Source: an uncultured Clostridia bacterium | GTDB lineage: Bacteria > Bacillota > Clostridia > Oscillospirales > Acutalibacteraceae | Assembly: GCA_947581635.1 (NCBI GenBank) | Contig: CANPVE010000001.1 | Location: forward strand, 302,982 to 366,981 | Length of the DNA stretch: 64,000 bases | Direction: 5' to 3' | Part shown: piece by piece, positions 20,153 through 30,551 of the stretch | How the letters are laid out: every line of letters starts with the position of its first letter | How positions within the stretch are numbered: position 1 is the first letter of the stretch | Position numbers and translations under genes: made by a program | Notes under the pieces: model-generated | Database searches by the model: none | The model's input: only the letters and a program-made list of their open reading frames with translations | What the model was told of the DNA's origin: nothing

Positions 20153-20716
20153 ATGGCAAACGACAAAACATTTATCACTACCATAGGCGGCAGGAAGTTC
20201 GATCCGGTTTCGCCTGATGAAAAAGATATAGATATTGAGGATATAGCCCATTCGTTGAGCCTCATTTGTCGTGCAAATGGCCACTTCCGGGAGTTTTTCT
20301 CGGTGGCGCGGCATTGCATCAATTGTGCGCGTGAGGCCGCAGCGCGTGGGTACTCGTCTCGTGTGGCGCTTTTGTGCCTGCTGCACGATGCCACCGAGGC
20401 GTATATAGGCGATATGACGCGCCCACTCAAGATGCAGCTTCCGTATTACTGCGAGAACGAGAAACGGCTGTATTCAAAGATTTTGTCGGCTTTGGATATA
20501 TCCGAGCCGACACACGACGAGAGCGCAGTCGTTCGAGAAATCGACGATTGTATGCTTTATCATGAATTTATTGTTTTCAATGGGGACATACTTTTTGATA
20601 AAGCGCCCGAGATTAATGTTGACATAGAGCACAGCGAGCGGGCTTTTTCCGAGACAAAATCGGAGTATCTGGCGTTGTATGAGGAATTATCAAGTGAGGT
20701 GGGGAAATCGTGCTGA
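20153..20716 (+). CDS. HD-domain phosphohydrolase (YfbR-like)
   Basis: FSVARHCINCA, LLHDATEAYIGDM, and distal Asp-containing motif. Confidence 0.8.
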   Translation: MANDKTFITTIGGRKFDPVSPDEKDIDIEDIAHSLSLICRANGHFREFFSVARHCINCAREAAARGYSSRVALLCLLHDATEAYIGDMTRPLKMQLPYYCENEKRLYSKILSALDISEPTHDESAVVREIDDCMLYHEFIVFNGDILFDKAPEINVDIEHSERAFSETKSEYLALYEELSSEVGKSC

Positions 20717-21645
20717 TATCGGTTGTTGTTCCGTGCTACAACGAGGAAAAGGTTATACAACTGACTTACAATGAGTTGTCCTGCGAGCTTGCCGAAATAA
20801 CACACGACTACGAGATAATATTCGTCAATGATGGCAGCAGGGACGGCACTCTGGAATGTTTAAAATCATTTGCTGAAACAAGCGACAAAGTTAAATACAT
20901 CTCTTTCAGTCGAAATTTTGGCAAGGAGTCCGCAATGCTTGCGGGAATGAGATTCGCTTCGGGAGATTACACCGTGATAATGGATGCGGATTTGCAGCAC
21001 CCGCCTGAACTGATTGGAGAGATGCTGCGATATGCGCGCGAGGGCTATGACCAGGTGATAGCGCAGCGCAACCGCGATGGAGACAAGGCGGCAGGGACTT
21101 TTTTTGCGCACGGATATTACAGGCTGGTGGACAGGCTGACCGACGTTGAGCTGACCGACGGAATAGGCGATTTCAGAATGTTGAGCCGAAAAGCTTTAGA
21201 TGCGCTGCTTTCGATGAACGAATACAACAGATTTTCCAAGGGACTTTTTTCGTGGATAGGCTTCAAGCAGAAGATAATCAAATACAATAATCGCCAACGT
21301 GCAGCGGGGGAGACCAAGTGGAGTTTCCGTTCACTCATAAGATATGGAGTGGACGGGGTGCTTTCTTTCAATGACAAGCCTTTGAGATTTTGCTTTTATT
21401 TGGGTTCAATTGCCATAATTATAAGCGTGCTGTACCTGTTAAGTCTACTGCTGAGCATAATGTTTGACGGAATCGACTTACCGGGTTACTTCACTACGAT
21501 ATTTGCAATATGCTTCTTCGGCGGGGTGCAGTTAATTTCCATAGGAATTATAGGGGAGTATATCGGAAGGATTTATTACGAGGTCAAGCGCCGCCCTCAC
21601 TACCTTGTGGACGAGACAAATATAAATAAAAATAATATTCAATAA
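20710..21645 (+). CDS. Family 2 glycosyltransferase with C-terminal TM helices (polyprenyl-phosphate glycosyltransferase/GtrB-like)
   Basis: SVVVPCYNEEKVI, NDGSRDGT, MDADLQHPPEL, GIGDFRMLSRKAL; two C-terminal TM segments; GTG start overlapping the upstream gene. Confidence 0.9.
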   Translation: MLISVVVPCYNEEKVIQLTYNELSCELAEITHDYEIIFVNDGSRDGTLECLKSFAETSDKVKYISFSRNFGKESAMLAGMRFASGDYTVIMDADLQHPPELIGEMLRYAREGYDQVIAQRNRDGDKAAGTFFAHGYYRLVDRLTDVELTDGIGDFRMLSRKALDALLSMNEYNRFSKGLFSWIGFKQKIIKYNNRQRAAGETKWSFRSLIRYGVDGVLSFNDKPLRFCFYLGSIAIIISVLYLLSLLLSIMFDGIDLPGYFTTIFAICFFGGVQLISIGIIGEYIGRIYYEVKRRPHYLVDETNINKNNIQ

Positions 21646-21654
21646 AAATACAAC

Positions 21655-21701
21655 AAAAAGGAAAGACATCTACGTGCAGACGCAGATTGTCTTTCCTTTT
21701 T
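21655..21701 (+). terminator. Rho-independent terminator
   Basis: aaaaaggaaagacatct...agattgtctttcctttttaa. Confidence 0.8.
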
Positions 21702-21833
21702 AATAAATCAAAACTAATGAAGTCGGATTGTCAGAATACATAGATAATTTTATTTTTTATCGCTTTAAAATTGAGCTTTGATAAATGAATAATCTTTCCA
21801 AAATCAGCCAATAATTATTATGCGGGAGAAAAA

Positions 21834-22721
21834 TCAGCTTGCCAGTCCGTTGTCCTTGCAGTACTTGATGTTTGCCAAATGCTGCTCATATGTGTCGGCG
21901 TAATAGTGCTTGTCGTTTATGTCGGTGTAGAAGAAATACGATTTGCAGTCAGTGTCGGGATAAACCGCCGCCTTTATCGAACTTATTGAGGGGGAGCATA
22001 TGGCGCCTTTTGGCAACCCCGCAAATTCGTATGTATTGTATTCGCTTACAAAACCCTCGGGTGTTTCTCCTACCACATATGGGTAGAATTTCGTAGCGTC
22101 AGATTGCAATTTGCCGCCCGTTCCCGATGCTGACGGATTCTCTATGCGGTTATAGAAGCAGGCGGCAATTTTGGGCCGCTCGTTGTCAGTGGGGGATTCG
22201 CGTTCAACTATCGAGGCAATAATTACCGCGTTGTCAAAACTCATGTCGATATTTTTGAAGCCTCCGCCGTTTGAGTTGGCATAGGATACAATCTCGTCGG
22301 ACACTTTTGACCTGAAATTGTCCAGAAACCGTTTTATGACTGAATTTGGAGTTTCGGGGACATAAAAGCTGTATGTATCGGGATAAAGATACCCTTCCAA
22401 CGGGTACTCGCGCTGCTGTAATGTATCGTTTGAGGGCAGGAAGCTGTAATCATTTGTGAAGTCGGTATCGCGCATAGCCGCATAGAATTCCTCCGCAGTA
22501 CACACGCCGTTTTGTTCGAGCAATGAGCCGTACTGCCGAACCGTGCGCCCCTCGGGGAAGGTAATATCCACTGTGACCAACTCTGTCGAAGTCTCCTGAG
22601 CCTTCCTATTCTGACGCATGGTATAAGCGCAGTATAATATTACTGCCGCAATTACCGCTATGCCCAGGAGTATAGCCGCAAAAAGGAGACCGGATCCGCT
22701 TTGTTTTGTTTTACCTGACAT
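21834..22721 (-). CDS. mltG: Endolytic transglycosylase MltG (YceG-like)
   Basis: EGYLYPDTYSFYVPETPNSVIKRFLDNF, ASIVERESPTDNERPKIAACFYNRI, NTYEFAGLPKGAICSPSISSIKAA motifs. Start at 22721 (second ATG) fits the RBS; ORF track starts at 22730. Confidence 0.93.
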   Translation of the reverse strand: MSGKTKQSGSGLLFAAILLGIAVIAAVILYCAYTMRQNRKAQETSTELVTVDITFPEGRTVRQYGSLLEQNGVCTAEEFYAAMRDTDFTNDYSFLPSNDTLQQREYPLEGYLYPDTYSFYVPETPNSVIKRFLDNFRSKVSDEIVSYANSNGGGFKNIDMSFDNAVIIASIVERESPTDNERPKIAACFYNRIENPSASGTGGKLQSDATKFYPYVVGETPEGFVSEYNTYEFAGLPKGAICSPSISSIKAAVYPDTDCKSYFFYTDINDKHYYADTYEQHLANIKYCKDNGLAS

Positions 22722-22929
22722 TTTTGCCATCCTTTCTTTTGTGCCGTTTTACTCGGCTGTCAAACTTTAATCGTCCCGAAATCTATTATACAGAATTTGT
22801 AGATATAAGTCAAATAAAAAAATTTACAAGACCTCACATTACGACAAAAAACACAACACGTTTGAACTACAATGAATAACGCGCTTTCCCTCACGGAACC
22901 GCGGAGAACATTGCAAAGGAGGATTTTTT

Positions 22930-25272
22930 ATGACTGCACAGGATATAGCCGGCAGGCTGACGCACGAGGAAAGACAGGGAGCCGAGGCGATATTCAGGCG
23001 AATTATGCCGAAGCTCACAATCGCGGTGCTCAGTGCGTTGATGAATCGAGCCATACTGCCGGGCGGATATTTACCATTCGGCGCGGCGTTCATAGCGGCG
23101 GTGCCTTCGGAGTACGCGACAATTGCGGCGGTGGGTGGCGTGATAGGCTGCCTGACCGACGGAGGAATACTGACTTCGCTCGATGGACTTCGCCATGTGT
23201 CGGCACTTCTGGCAGTGGGCGGAATACGCTGGGCGCTTGGTGAACTAAAGCGCGTGAATTCCGCAAAATTTTATCCGTTTTTCACAGCATTGGCGGGTAT
23301 CCTGCTGACAGGGAGTGTGATAAACGGAACAACAAGATCCATCGTATCCTATAGCACGCTTTTCTTCCTGATAGAGGGAATAATGGCAGGCATAGCTGCA
23401 ATGTTCTTTTGCGGCGCGTCGGATGCTCTCGCTTTGTTTAACGGCGGCGTGAGACTTGGCAAAAGCGCTTCGATTTCCCTGATAATCACATTATGTGCTG
23501 CGGCAATTCCGCTCTGCCGTGCGGAGATATTCAAGGTGTCTCCGGGACTGATACTGCTGCACACGGCGGTGTTGCTGGTTCTGCCGACCAAGAGGGAGGT
23601 CGGCGGAGCTGTGGGGGGAACGGCGGCAGGCTGCGTCACCGCACTTTCGCAATACAGCTTGTATCAGGGAACGGTGTGTCCTGTGGCGGCCCTGCTCGCG
23701 GGATATGCGGCGCGGTACGGAAGAATATTTTCCGCGTCGGTATATATAGCGGTATGTGTCATGGGAAACCTCGCGACAGGGAACCTGGATTATACTTTTG
23801 CGGTGGAGGTAGCTGTCGCAGGTGTGATATCCTGTCTTATTCCGCCGCGGTTGGGGGAGCGCGTGTTGACTGCGGCGGGATTTGTGAGTGGGCGCAGGGG
23901 CGTTTGCGGCGCGCCGGACAACAGCGCCGTGATAAAGAGGCTGAATAACTCTGCGGCAGCGCTTGCGGGTGTATCCTCTATGGTGGAGCAGGTTTCGGGT
24001 AAGCTGCAAAAAAGGACCTGTCCCGGGGCGGAGAAGATATACAGTAGAGCGGTTGAAAAGGTATGCGCCAATTGCAGCTATCGTGAAAACTGCTGCGGCG
24101 AAGGGGAGAGCGGAGAAGCCGAGCGCATAAGGCGGCTTGCTGTTGGCTTCGATGGCGGTGATTTGAGCAGTGGAATTGAGATTTCGTCGGCATTGGGAGT
24201 AAAATGCATACATGAAAATCAGCTTTTGGGCGAGATAAAAAGTATGTACGGTTATCACATTGCCTCATGTAGTGCGAACAGAAAGTTGTCACAGGTGCGT
24301 TCGGTGATAAATGACCAGCTTGAGGGAGTGGGTCTTATGCTGACCGAACTCAGCGAAGAACTTGGCGCGGCGGATCGTGAGGACGAATATAATGCCGCCC
24401 GCCTCGCCGCGTCGCTCAAGGGTTGCGGGTACGAGGTGGACCGCGTGAGATGCACGGAAAACAAAAACGGAATACTCCGTGTGCGGCTTGAACTTTGCCG
24501 AACCGCCGATACAATCCTGGAACGCGAGGAGATAGGCGATTTTGTAGGGGAAAGCCTTGGCTGCCAATTTTGTGAGCCGGTTTTTGAGGGCGGCTATAGA
24601 GAATTCAGCGTGAGTATGGTGCAGAGGCAGAATTACGCCCTCAGCTTCGGTGCGGCACAGCATTGCTGCAACGGAGGGCAGCTCTGCGGCGACGCATACG
24701 AGAGCTTTGAAGACGGCGAAGGCTGCGCCTATATTCTGCTCAGCGACGGCATGGGCAGCGGTGGACGGGCGGCAGTCGATGGAGCGATGGCGTGCGGTCT
24801 TTTCTCTGAGCTTCTCAAAGGCGGATTTGGGTATGAAAGCACGGTAAAAATAGTCAATTCGGCCTTGATGATAAAGTCAGAGGAAGAATCGCTGTCAACT
24901 ATCGACAGTCTGCGGTTGAATTTGTACAACGGACGGGCTATGTTCTGCAAAGCCGGAGCGGCCCAGTCCTACCACGTGAGGGACGGAGTGGTAAATCGCA
25001 TAGACACTCAGTCGCTGCCGTTGGGAATACTGCGCGAGACTGACACGGCGCAGTATTGCTTTACCGCAGAGGACGGCGACCTGATTGTGATGATTTCGGA
25101 CGGGGTGCCGACCGACGAGAGTCTTTGGTTCGAGAAACTGCTTGGGCAGTATGCGGGCGACGATGTGGAGCAGTTTGCCCGGTTCCTGCTCCAACGCTCG
25201 ACCGACCGCCGCCCCTCGGGCGAGGACGACGACATTACAGTAATAGTGGGAAAAGTAGAAGTGGATCTTTAA
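22930..25272 (+). CDS. spoIIE: Stage II sporulation protein E-like PP2C phosphatase
   Basis: 780 aa; multi-TM N-terminus, C-terminal PP2C/SpoIIE domain (LLSDGMGSGGRAAVDGAM, MISDGVPTDE, DDDITVIVGKV). Confidence 0.92.
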   Translation: MTAQDIAGRLTHEERQGAEAIFRRIMPKLTIAVLSALMNRAILPGGYLPFGAAFIAAVPSEYATIAAVGGVIGCLTDGGILTSLDGLRHVSALLAVGGIRWALGELKRVNSAKFYPFFTALAGILLTGSVINGTTRSIVSYSTLFFLIEGIMAGIAAMFFCGASDALALFNGGVRLGKSASISLIITLCAAAIPLCRAEIFKVSPGLILLHTAVLLVLPTKREVGGAVGGTAAGCVTALSQYSLYQGTVCPVAALLAGYAARYGRIFSASVYIAVCVMGNLATGNLDYTFAVEVAVAGVISCLIPPRLGERVLTAAGFVSGRRGVCGAPDNSAVIKRLNNSAAALAGVSSMVEQVSGKLQKRTCPGAEKIYSRAVEKVCANCSYRENCCGEGESGEAERIRRLAVGFDGGDLSSGIEISSALGVKCIHENQLLGEIKSMYGYHIASCSANRKLSQVRSVINDQLEGVGLMLTELSEELGAADREDEYNAARLAASLKGCGYEVDRVRCTENKNGILRVRLELCRTADTILEREEIGDFVGESLGCQFCEPVFEGGYREFSVSMVQRQNYALSFGAAQHCCNGGQLCGDAYESFEDGEGCAYILLSDGMGSGGRAAVDGAMACGLFSELLKGGFGYESTVKIVNSALMIKSEEESLSTIDSLRLNLYNGRAMFCKAGAAQSYHVRDGVVNRIDTQSLPLGILRETDTAQYCFTAEDGDLIVMISDGVPTDESLWFEKLLGQYAGDDVEQFARFLLQRSTDRRPSGEDDDITVIVGKVEVDL

Positions 25273-25626
25273 TTGTGAATGATGAATTTAATTGGGAATT
25301 ATTGAGAATTTAAAGCTGATTATAAGAGCGGTAAATTGATTTGATTATGTTTTTGGGCGGCGGTCTCCTGTGTGGAAACCGCCGCCATCCGTCTTGTCAG
25401 GCGGTCACTGTGGATTTTTCTTTATGTGGGCTTGTTTGCTTGGATTGCAGCAATATAAAAATTCATTGTTTTCATGCGGGTGCTGTGATCAAAACGGCGC
25501 AGATAATCAACAGAAAATTTCAATAAGAGTATGACAAAAATCTATTTAGGAAAACACATACATAATTTTTGCTTGATTTTGCTGTAGTTTTTAATTGAAT
25601 GTTATTGCAAAATAATGCAAACAAAA

Positions 25627-25673
25627 ATGATGCCGGTTGGATTGAAAGCAAAAATCCAACCGGCATCATTTTT
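25627..25673. terminator. Rho-independent terminator
   Basis: aaaaatgatgccggttggatt...aatccaaccggcatcattttt. Confidence 0.85.
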
Positions 25674-25716
25674 CATTCTATTTTTCGGATTCAGCGTCGG
25701 TTTTGCGCCTCATGTC

Positions 25717-26769
25717 TTAAAAGAGTGACCACACGTCCTTTATAGTGACGGCTATCATCAGAGCTATTAGAAGCGCAAATCCTATGAAGTGAACAAGGCC
25801 TTCCTTTTCGGGGTTCACAGGTTTACCACGCACCGCCTCTATCAATACGAACAGCAGACGTCCTCCGTCCAGAGCCGGCAGCGGCAGCAGATTGAATATA
25901 CCCAAATTGACGGTTATCAGCGCCATGAAATATATAATATTATTCAGTCCGTCAAGGAAACCGCTCGCGAAGCCCTGCTCCGCTACCTGGCCTATTGCCG
26001 AAGCCATACCGACGGGGCCGGAAACCTCGTTGAAGCCTGCCTGCCCGGTAAAGAGCATTACGAGACTCGCGTATATCATGCGCACAAACGATACTGTTTC
26101 GGAGAAGGTAGAAGTAATTACTGTTTTCACGGTTTTCTTCACCGCATACACCTTGAAGTCTATCCGCGTGACCGATACGTCATCGGAATAAGACACAACC
26201 TCCATCTGCAGGTCGTTGAATTCCAGCTTTTCGCCGTCGCGCTTTACCACGATGTCGAGGACACCATCTTTTGCAGTGGAGAGGGCAAAACTCATGTCGG
26301 TGGTGTTGAAGGTGCGGTAGCCGTTGATGGAATAGATATCATCGTTTATCTGAATTCCCGCGTTCATGCTGGTGGAATCGCTCACGAGATAGGCGATCTG
26401 AGTTGAACTGTAATACGGCTCTTGAACCTGAATTATAAACATAAAGACTATTCCGAGAATTATGTTCATGACAGCACCGGCGGCAAGAATTATAGCGCGT
26501 TTCCACCAAACCTTATTGTTGAATGCGCGCTCGTCGCTGCTCTCCTCGTCTTCGCCCTCCATGGCGCAGTAGCCGCCTATAGGCACAAGGCGTAAGGAAT
26601 ACAGCGTCTCTTTGCCCTGTTTGGAAAGAATCTTCGGACCCATGCCGATAGAAAATTCATTCACCTTTACGCCGCATCTCTTAGCCGTGAGAAAGTGTCC
26701 GAATTCGTGTATGCCTATGATCAGCGCGAATAAAATCACGGCAATTATCACCGTCAAAATTGTGTTCAA
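25717..26769 (-). CDS. rseP: RIP metalloprotease RseP/site-2 protease
   Basis: IIGIHEFGHFLTAKRCGVKVNEFSIGMGPK (HExxH), NLGIFNLLPLPALDGGRL. Confidence 0.95.
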   Translation of the reverse strand: MNTILTVIIAVILFALIIGIHEFGHFLTAKRCGVKVNEFSIGMGPKILSKQGKETLYSLRLVPIGGYCAMEGEDEESSDERAFNNKVWWKRAIILAAGAVMNIILGIVFMFIIQVQEPYYSSTQIAYLVSDSTSMNAGIQINDDIYSINGYRTFNTTDMSFALSTAKDGVLDIVVKRDGEKLEFNDLQMEVVSYSDDVSVTRIDFKVYAVKKTVKTVITSTFSETVSFVRMIYASLVMLFTGQAGFNEVSGPVGMASAIGQVAEQGFASGFLDGLNNIIYFMALITVNLGIFNLLPLPALDGGRLLFVLIEAVRGKPVNPEKEGLVHFIGFALLIALMIAVTIKDVWSLF

Positions 26770-26805
26770 TACAGAAATATTAATCAGTCCTTCCCTAAAC
26801 TTATT

Positions 26806-27501
26806 TTATTCCTCAACAATCATATTAATCAATGTTTTGATGTGAATTTTCATTGTGTCCAAACACGGAACCGCGCTTACTTTGTCATTGAGAATCAGAG
26901 AAAGTTCCGTGCAGCCCAACACAACGGCTTCTATGCCCTGCTCATTTTTCATTCTGCCTATGATTTCCTGAAAGCTCTTCAGTGTTTCTTCCTTTACAAT
27001 TCCAAGTTCCAGTTCCGAAGATATTTTGTCGTTGATAAGCAACATCTCCGTCTCATTTGGAACTACAATTTCAATTCCGTTTTTCTCAAATGGCGATTTG
27101 AAAAAATCAGATGTCATAGTAAAAATTGTTCCTAACAACCCTATCTTTTTCATACCCAGCCTAACGGCTTCATCGCGGGCCGCGTCAACAATGCTCACCA
27201 GCGGAATTTGCGATCTTGCTTGCAGATTGTCAAACACGATATGCGGAGTGTTTGCGCTCAAAGCCGCAAAATCTGCCCCGCTTTTCGTCAGATTGCTGAT
27301 AGCTTCCATGAGATAATCTGTCAATCGGTCATACTCTTGCAGGCCGCAAAGCCGCAGAACCTCAAACACGTCGACACTCTCAATTGTAAGTTTCGGAAAA
27401 TAATTGTTTCCGGTTTTTTCACTCACACCATATACAATATCGTGGTAATATGGTATTGTAGATTGGGGTCCCATACCACCCACTAATCCCAGTTTCTTCA
27501 T
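26806..27501 (-). CDS. Aspartate/glutamate racemase family protein
   Basis: MKKLGLVGGMGPQSTIPYYHDI, ALSANTPHIVFD, VVLGCTELSLIL; Asp/Glu racemase signature with Cys replaced at the first site (SANT) and retained at the second (GCTE). Confidence 0.85.
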   Translation of the reverse strand: MKKLGLVGGMGPQSTIPYYHDIVYGVSEKTGNNYFPKLTIESVDVFEVLRLCGLQEYDRLTDYLMEAISNLTKSGADFAALSANTPHIVFDNLQARSQIPLVSIVDAARDEAVRLGMKKIGLLGTIFTMTSDFFKSPFEKNGIEIVVPNETEMLLINDKISSELELGIVKEETLKSFQEIIGRMKNEQGIEAVVLGCTELSLILNDKVSAVPCLDTMKIHIKTLINMIVEE

Positions 27502-27505
27502 ACGT

Positions 27506-28684
27506 TCACCTTTGTCCCGAAGCGGACATCACATATTCACGCGCCGCCTTGTCACACTCTAAAACATCATCTACTGTGAAGCTATCAACCTTGGGTTGAC
27601 GTTCCATTGCTTCCCACACATATTTACCTATGTCGAGGAAACCTATCTTTTTCTTGAGGAAAAGCTCGACGGCTTTCTCATTTGCTCCGTTTGCCGCAGC
27701 GGGAGCGAGACCGCCTCTGCGCATGGCCTCCTTGCACGCAGCCAGACAAACAAAGGTGTCGGTGTCGGGGCGGTAAAAGGTCAGCTTGCCTACCTCGAAT
27801 AAATCCAGCGGTTTGGCGGGCGAGGGAGCGCGGTCGGGATAGCTTATCGCGTATTGTATAGGTATGCGCATATCAGGTGTGCCAAGCTGTGCAATCACAG
27901 AGTTGTCGCAAAATTCTACTGCGGAATGAATGATGCTCTCGCGCTGCACTATCACCTCGATATCGTCCACGCCCTTGTCAAACAGCCATGCGGCCTCGAT
28001 TACCTCCAGACCCTTGTTCATGAGCGTAGCAGAATCTATTGTAATCTTTGCGCCCATGCTCCAATTCGGGTGCTTAAGCGCCTGCTCGGGCGTAACGTCA
28101 AGTAGTTCGTCGCGCTTTTTGCCGAAAAACGGACCACCCGATGCGGTGAGAAGTATCCGTTTAAAGGCGTGTGCTCCGGGAGAACCTTGAAGGCACTGGA
28201 AAATGGCGGAATGCTCGCTGTCAACCGGCAGTATAGGCACGCCCTTCGCCTTTGCCGCACCCATGACAAGCTGACCTCCCGCCACCAGCGTTTCCTTATT
28301 TGCGAGCGCGAGGTCTTTGCCCGCATCAATTATAGCGAGTGTGGGTACAAGACCCACCATTCCCACAACCGAATTCAGAACTACATCATTTTGATCAAGC
28401 GTTGCGGATTCAATGAAACCGTCCATGCCTTGCAGCACTTTGATTTGGGTGTCCGCCAGCTTGATTTTTAAATCTTTGGCGGCTGCTTTATCCATGACAG
28501 CAACCACACGGGGGTTGAATTCGCGCGCCTGACGCTCCAGCAGGTCTATGTTCCGGTTCGCGCAAAGTGCTGTGACATTCAATCCCATGCTCCGCACCAC
28601 GTCCAGAGACTGGGTGCCTATAGAGCCTGTGGAGCCGAGAATGGCTATATTCTTACGTTTTTTGAATTGGTTTAATTGATTCAT
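27506..28684 (-). CDS. dxr: 1-deoxy-D-xylulose 5-phosphate reductoisomerase
   Basis: IAILGSTGSIGTQSLDVV, LANKETLVAGG, ILPVDSEHSAIFQCLQG, SATLMNKGLEVIEA. Confidence 0.97.
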   Translation of the reverse strand: MNQLNQFKKRKNIAILGSTGSIGTQSLDVVRSMGLNVTALCANRNIDLLERQAREFNPRVVAVMDKAAAKDLKIKLADTQIKVLQGMDGFIESATLDQNDVVLNSVVGMVGLVPTLAIIDAGKDLALANKETLVAGGQLVMGAAKAKGVPILPVDSEHSAIFQCLQGSPGAHAFKRILLTASGGPFFGKKRDELLDVTPEQALKHPNWSMGAKITIDSATLMNKGLEVIEAAWLFDKGVDDIEVIVQRESIIHSAVEFCDNSVIAQLGTPDMRIPIQYAISYPDRAPSPAKPLDLFEVGKLTFYRPDTDTFVCLAACKEAMRRGGLAPAAANGANEKAVELFLKKKIGFLDIGKYVWEAMERQPKVDSFTVDDVLECDKAAREYVMSASGQR

Positions 28685-28704
28685 AAATGTAAAATCCTCT
28701 TTGC

Positions 28705-29562
28705 CTATTTCACAATGGGAAGCACAAAATTCAGCAGATAGAAAGTGGGACAGACGAACAGTACGCTGTCAAATCTGTCCAATACTCCGCCGTGTCCCGG
28801 CAGCAAGTTTCCGAAATCCTTAATGCCATACTGCCGTTTGATTGCAGAGAACGCAATGTCCCCGAACATCGACATAATTATACATACAGACGAAATTATC
28901 GCCAGATTGATGTAGTTGAGCTGTTCCGGCATATAGCCCAAAACGTCCGCATAGATGTAAGCGGCGGCGAGCGATATTATTATTGACGTGACGAAGCCGC
29001 CCACCGAGCCTTCTATGGTCTTTTTGGGACTTATGACGGGTGCGAGTTTATGCCTGCCAAAGGCGCGGCCTATGAAATACGCGCCTCCGTCCGCCACCCA
29101 CGCCACCAATATGCAGTATGTCACCAGTATTACGCCGCCTGAGTACGAAGGTGTCTCATGCGCCTTGTCTGCAATAGAACCGAATATCAATTCCGTAACC
29201 ATGAATGGGAAAGCAACGAACATTGTCAGTATCATGGCTGTGCAAAGCGTTTCTATACGAAGTGTATCGTGTTTTTTCAGCAATATACCGAACATCACAA
29301 AGAGAAATACCAACGAGGCGGTTAAAACTACTGCCGACAGATCGAAGAAAGGGGAGAACATCACGACTGTGCCGTATATAAAGCATGGCAGATAGATAAT
29401 TTTAGCATTGTCGGCTCCTGACGCCTTCAGCGCCTCGTATATGCCTATTATACAAAGGACGAACAGCGCGCCGTACATTACCCACGGGATATAAGCAGAG
29501 GATATGAGTACGGCAAGGGCTATCGGGATTCCGACTGCCGCCGTCAATAGTCTTGTTTTCAT
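28705..29562 (-). CDS. cdsA: Phosphatidate cytidylyltransferase
   Basis: C-terminal signature SPKKTIEGSVGG...GDIAFSAIKRQYGIKDFGNLLPGHGGVLDRFDS. Confidence 0.96.
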   Translation of the reverse strand: MKTRLLTAAVGIPIALAVLISSAYIPWVMYGALFVLCIIGIYEALKASGADNAKIIYLPCFIYGTVVMFSPFFDLSAVVLTASLVFLFVMFGILLKKHDTLRIETLCTAMILTMFVAFPFMVTELIFGSIADKAHETPSYSGGVILVTYCILVAWVADGGAYFIGRAFGRHKLAPVISPKKTIEGSVGGFVTSIIISLAAAYIYADVLGYMPEQLNYINLAIISSVCIIMSMFGDIAFSAIKRQYGIKDFGNLLPGHGGVLDRFDSVLFVCPTFYLLNFVLPIVK

Positions 29563-29568
29563 GTATTA

Positions 29569-30321
29569 TCAAACTCCTCCAAAGCGGCGGTTCCTCCTAG
29601 AATATTCGTCTAATGCTTCTTCAAGATTTTCTGTGCTGAAATCAGGCCAGAGTATGTCATCCATAAAGATGTATTCGGAATACGCCGATTGCCACAGCAG
29701 GAAATTTGAGGTTCGGTATTCGCCGCTGGGACGTATTATTAAATCGGGATCGGGCTGTCCGGCTGTGTAGAGGTGGGCCGAGACCAATTCGGGCGTGATG
29801 TCGCTTTCTTTGATGCTGCCCTCAGCGACCCCGGCAGAAATTTCTTTTATCGCCTTAATCATCTCGCTTCTCCCGCCGTAATTCATGGCTATGTTAAGCC
29901 GCATTCCCGTTTTATCCGAGGATAAATCCTGCGCTTCTTTCATCAGTTTCTGAAGTTTGGGATCGAATGCCGTCACGTCGCCTATAAATACGGTGCGTAT
30001 ATTTTCCTCGCGGAAATCTGCGAGCGCTTCTACCAGGTAGTCGTAAAATAAATTCATCAGCGCGTCGACTTCATCTTTGGGACGTCTCCAATTTTCGGTG
30101 GAAAAAGCATATACGGTGAGATTTTTGATTCCTATGCTGTTGCAGTAACGCGTTATTTTACGGAAATTTGACGCACCCGCCTGATGACCCGCCTGCCTTG
30201 GCATACCTCTTTTTTTGGCCCAGCGCCCGTTGCCGTCCATTATTATGCCGACGTGCTGCGGCAATATCCTGTTTGAACGGTCGACTTTGTTCTCGTTTTT
30301 TTTAAAAAGCACGAATTTCAT
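29569..30321 (-). CDS. uppS: Isoprenyl transferase (undecaprenyl diphosphate synthase)
   Basis: HVGIIMDGNGRWAKKRGMPRQAGHQAG, LTVYAFSTENWRRP, DLIIRPSGEYRTSNFLLWQSAYSE. Confidence 0.97.
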   Translation of the reverse strand: MKFVLFKKNENKVDRSNRILPQHVGIIMDGNGRWAKKRGMPRQAGHQAGASNFRKITRYCNSIGIKNLTVYAFSTENWRRPKDEVDALMNLFYDYLVEALADFREENIRTVFIGDVTAFDPKLQKLMKEAQDLSSDKTGMRLNIAMNYGGRSEMIKAIKEISAGVAEGSIKESDITPELVSAHLYTAGQPDPDLIIRPSGEYRTSNFLLWQSAYSEYIFMDDILWPDFSTENLEEALDEYSRRNRRFGGV

Positions 30322-30443
30322 CTCGCTTTAATTCTTATTATATAAGTACACATTTAACATATAATTGAGGGTAAGATTATAAAGTTCCGCTTTGCTCTGT
30401 TCAGCGCCGCTCGAATACCCATGCAATCCCGAATTTATAATCG

Positions 30444-30482
30444 CAAAGGCTCCCTTTATTTAATATGTAAAGGGAGCCTTCA
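30444..30482. terminator. Rho-independent terminator-like hairpin downstream of frr (minus strand)
   Basis: aaaggctccctttatttaatatgtaaagggagcctt. Confidence 0.65.
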
Positions 30483-30551
30483 AAATTCTGCGGAAATATA
30501 CCGGTATTTCGGAAGCCTTACCGCAGGCGGAATGAAGGGGAAAATAAAAAA

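Noticed and set aside
23491-24258. 255-aa minus-strand ORF
   Set aside because: Antisense shadow within spoIIE; Arg/His/Cys-rich composition typical of shadow ORFs.
25354-25384. ggcggcggt...accgccgcc hairpin after spoIIE
   Set aside because: Strong stem but no T tract and no conserved context visible; too little to call it a terminator or RNA.
25434-25448. gtttgcttggattgc shared with the 3' arm of the hairpin at 48422-48436
   Set aside because: A 15-16-nt exact match between two places in 64 kb is near what chance allows; surrounding sequence does not align.
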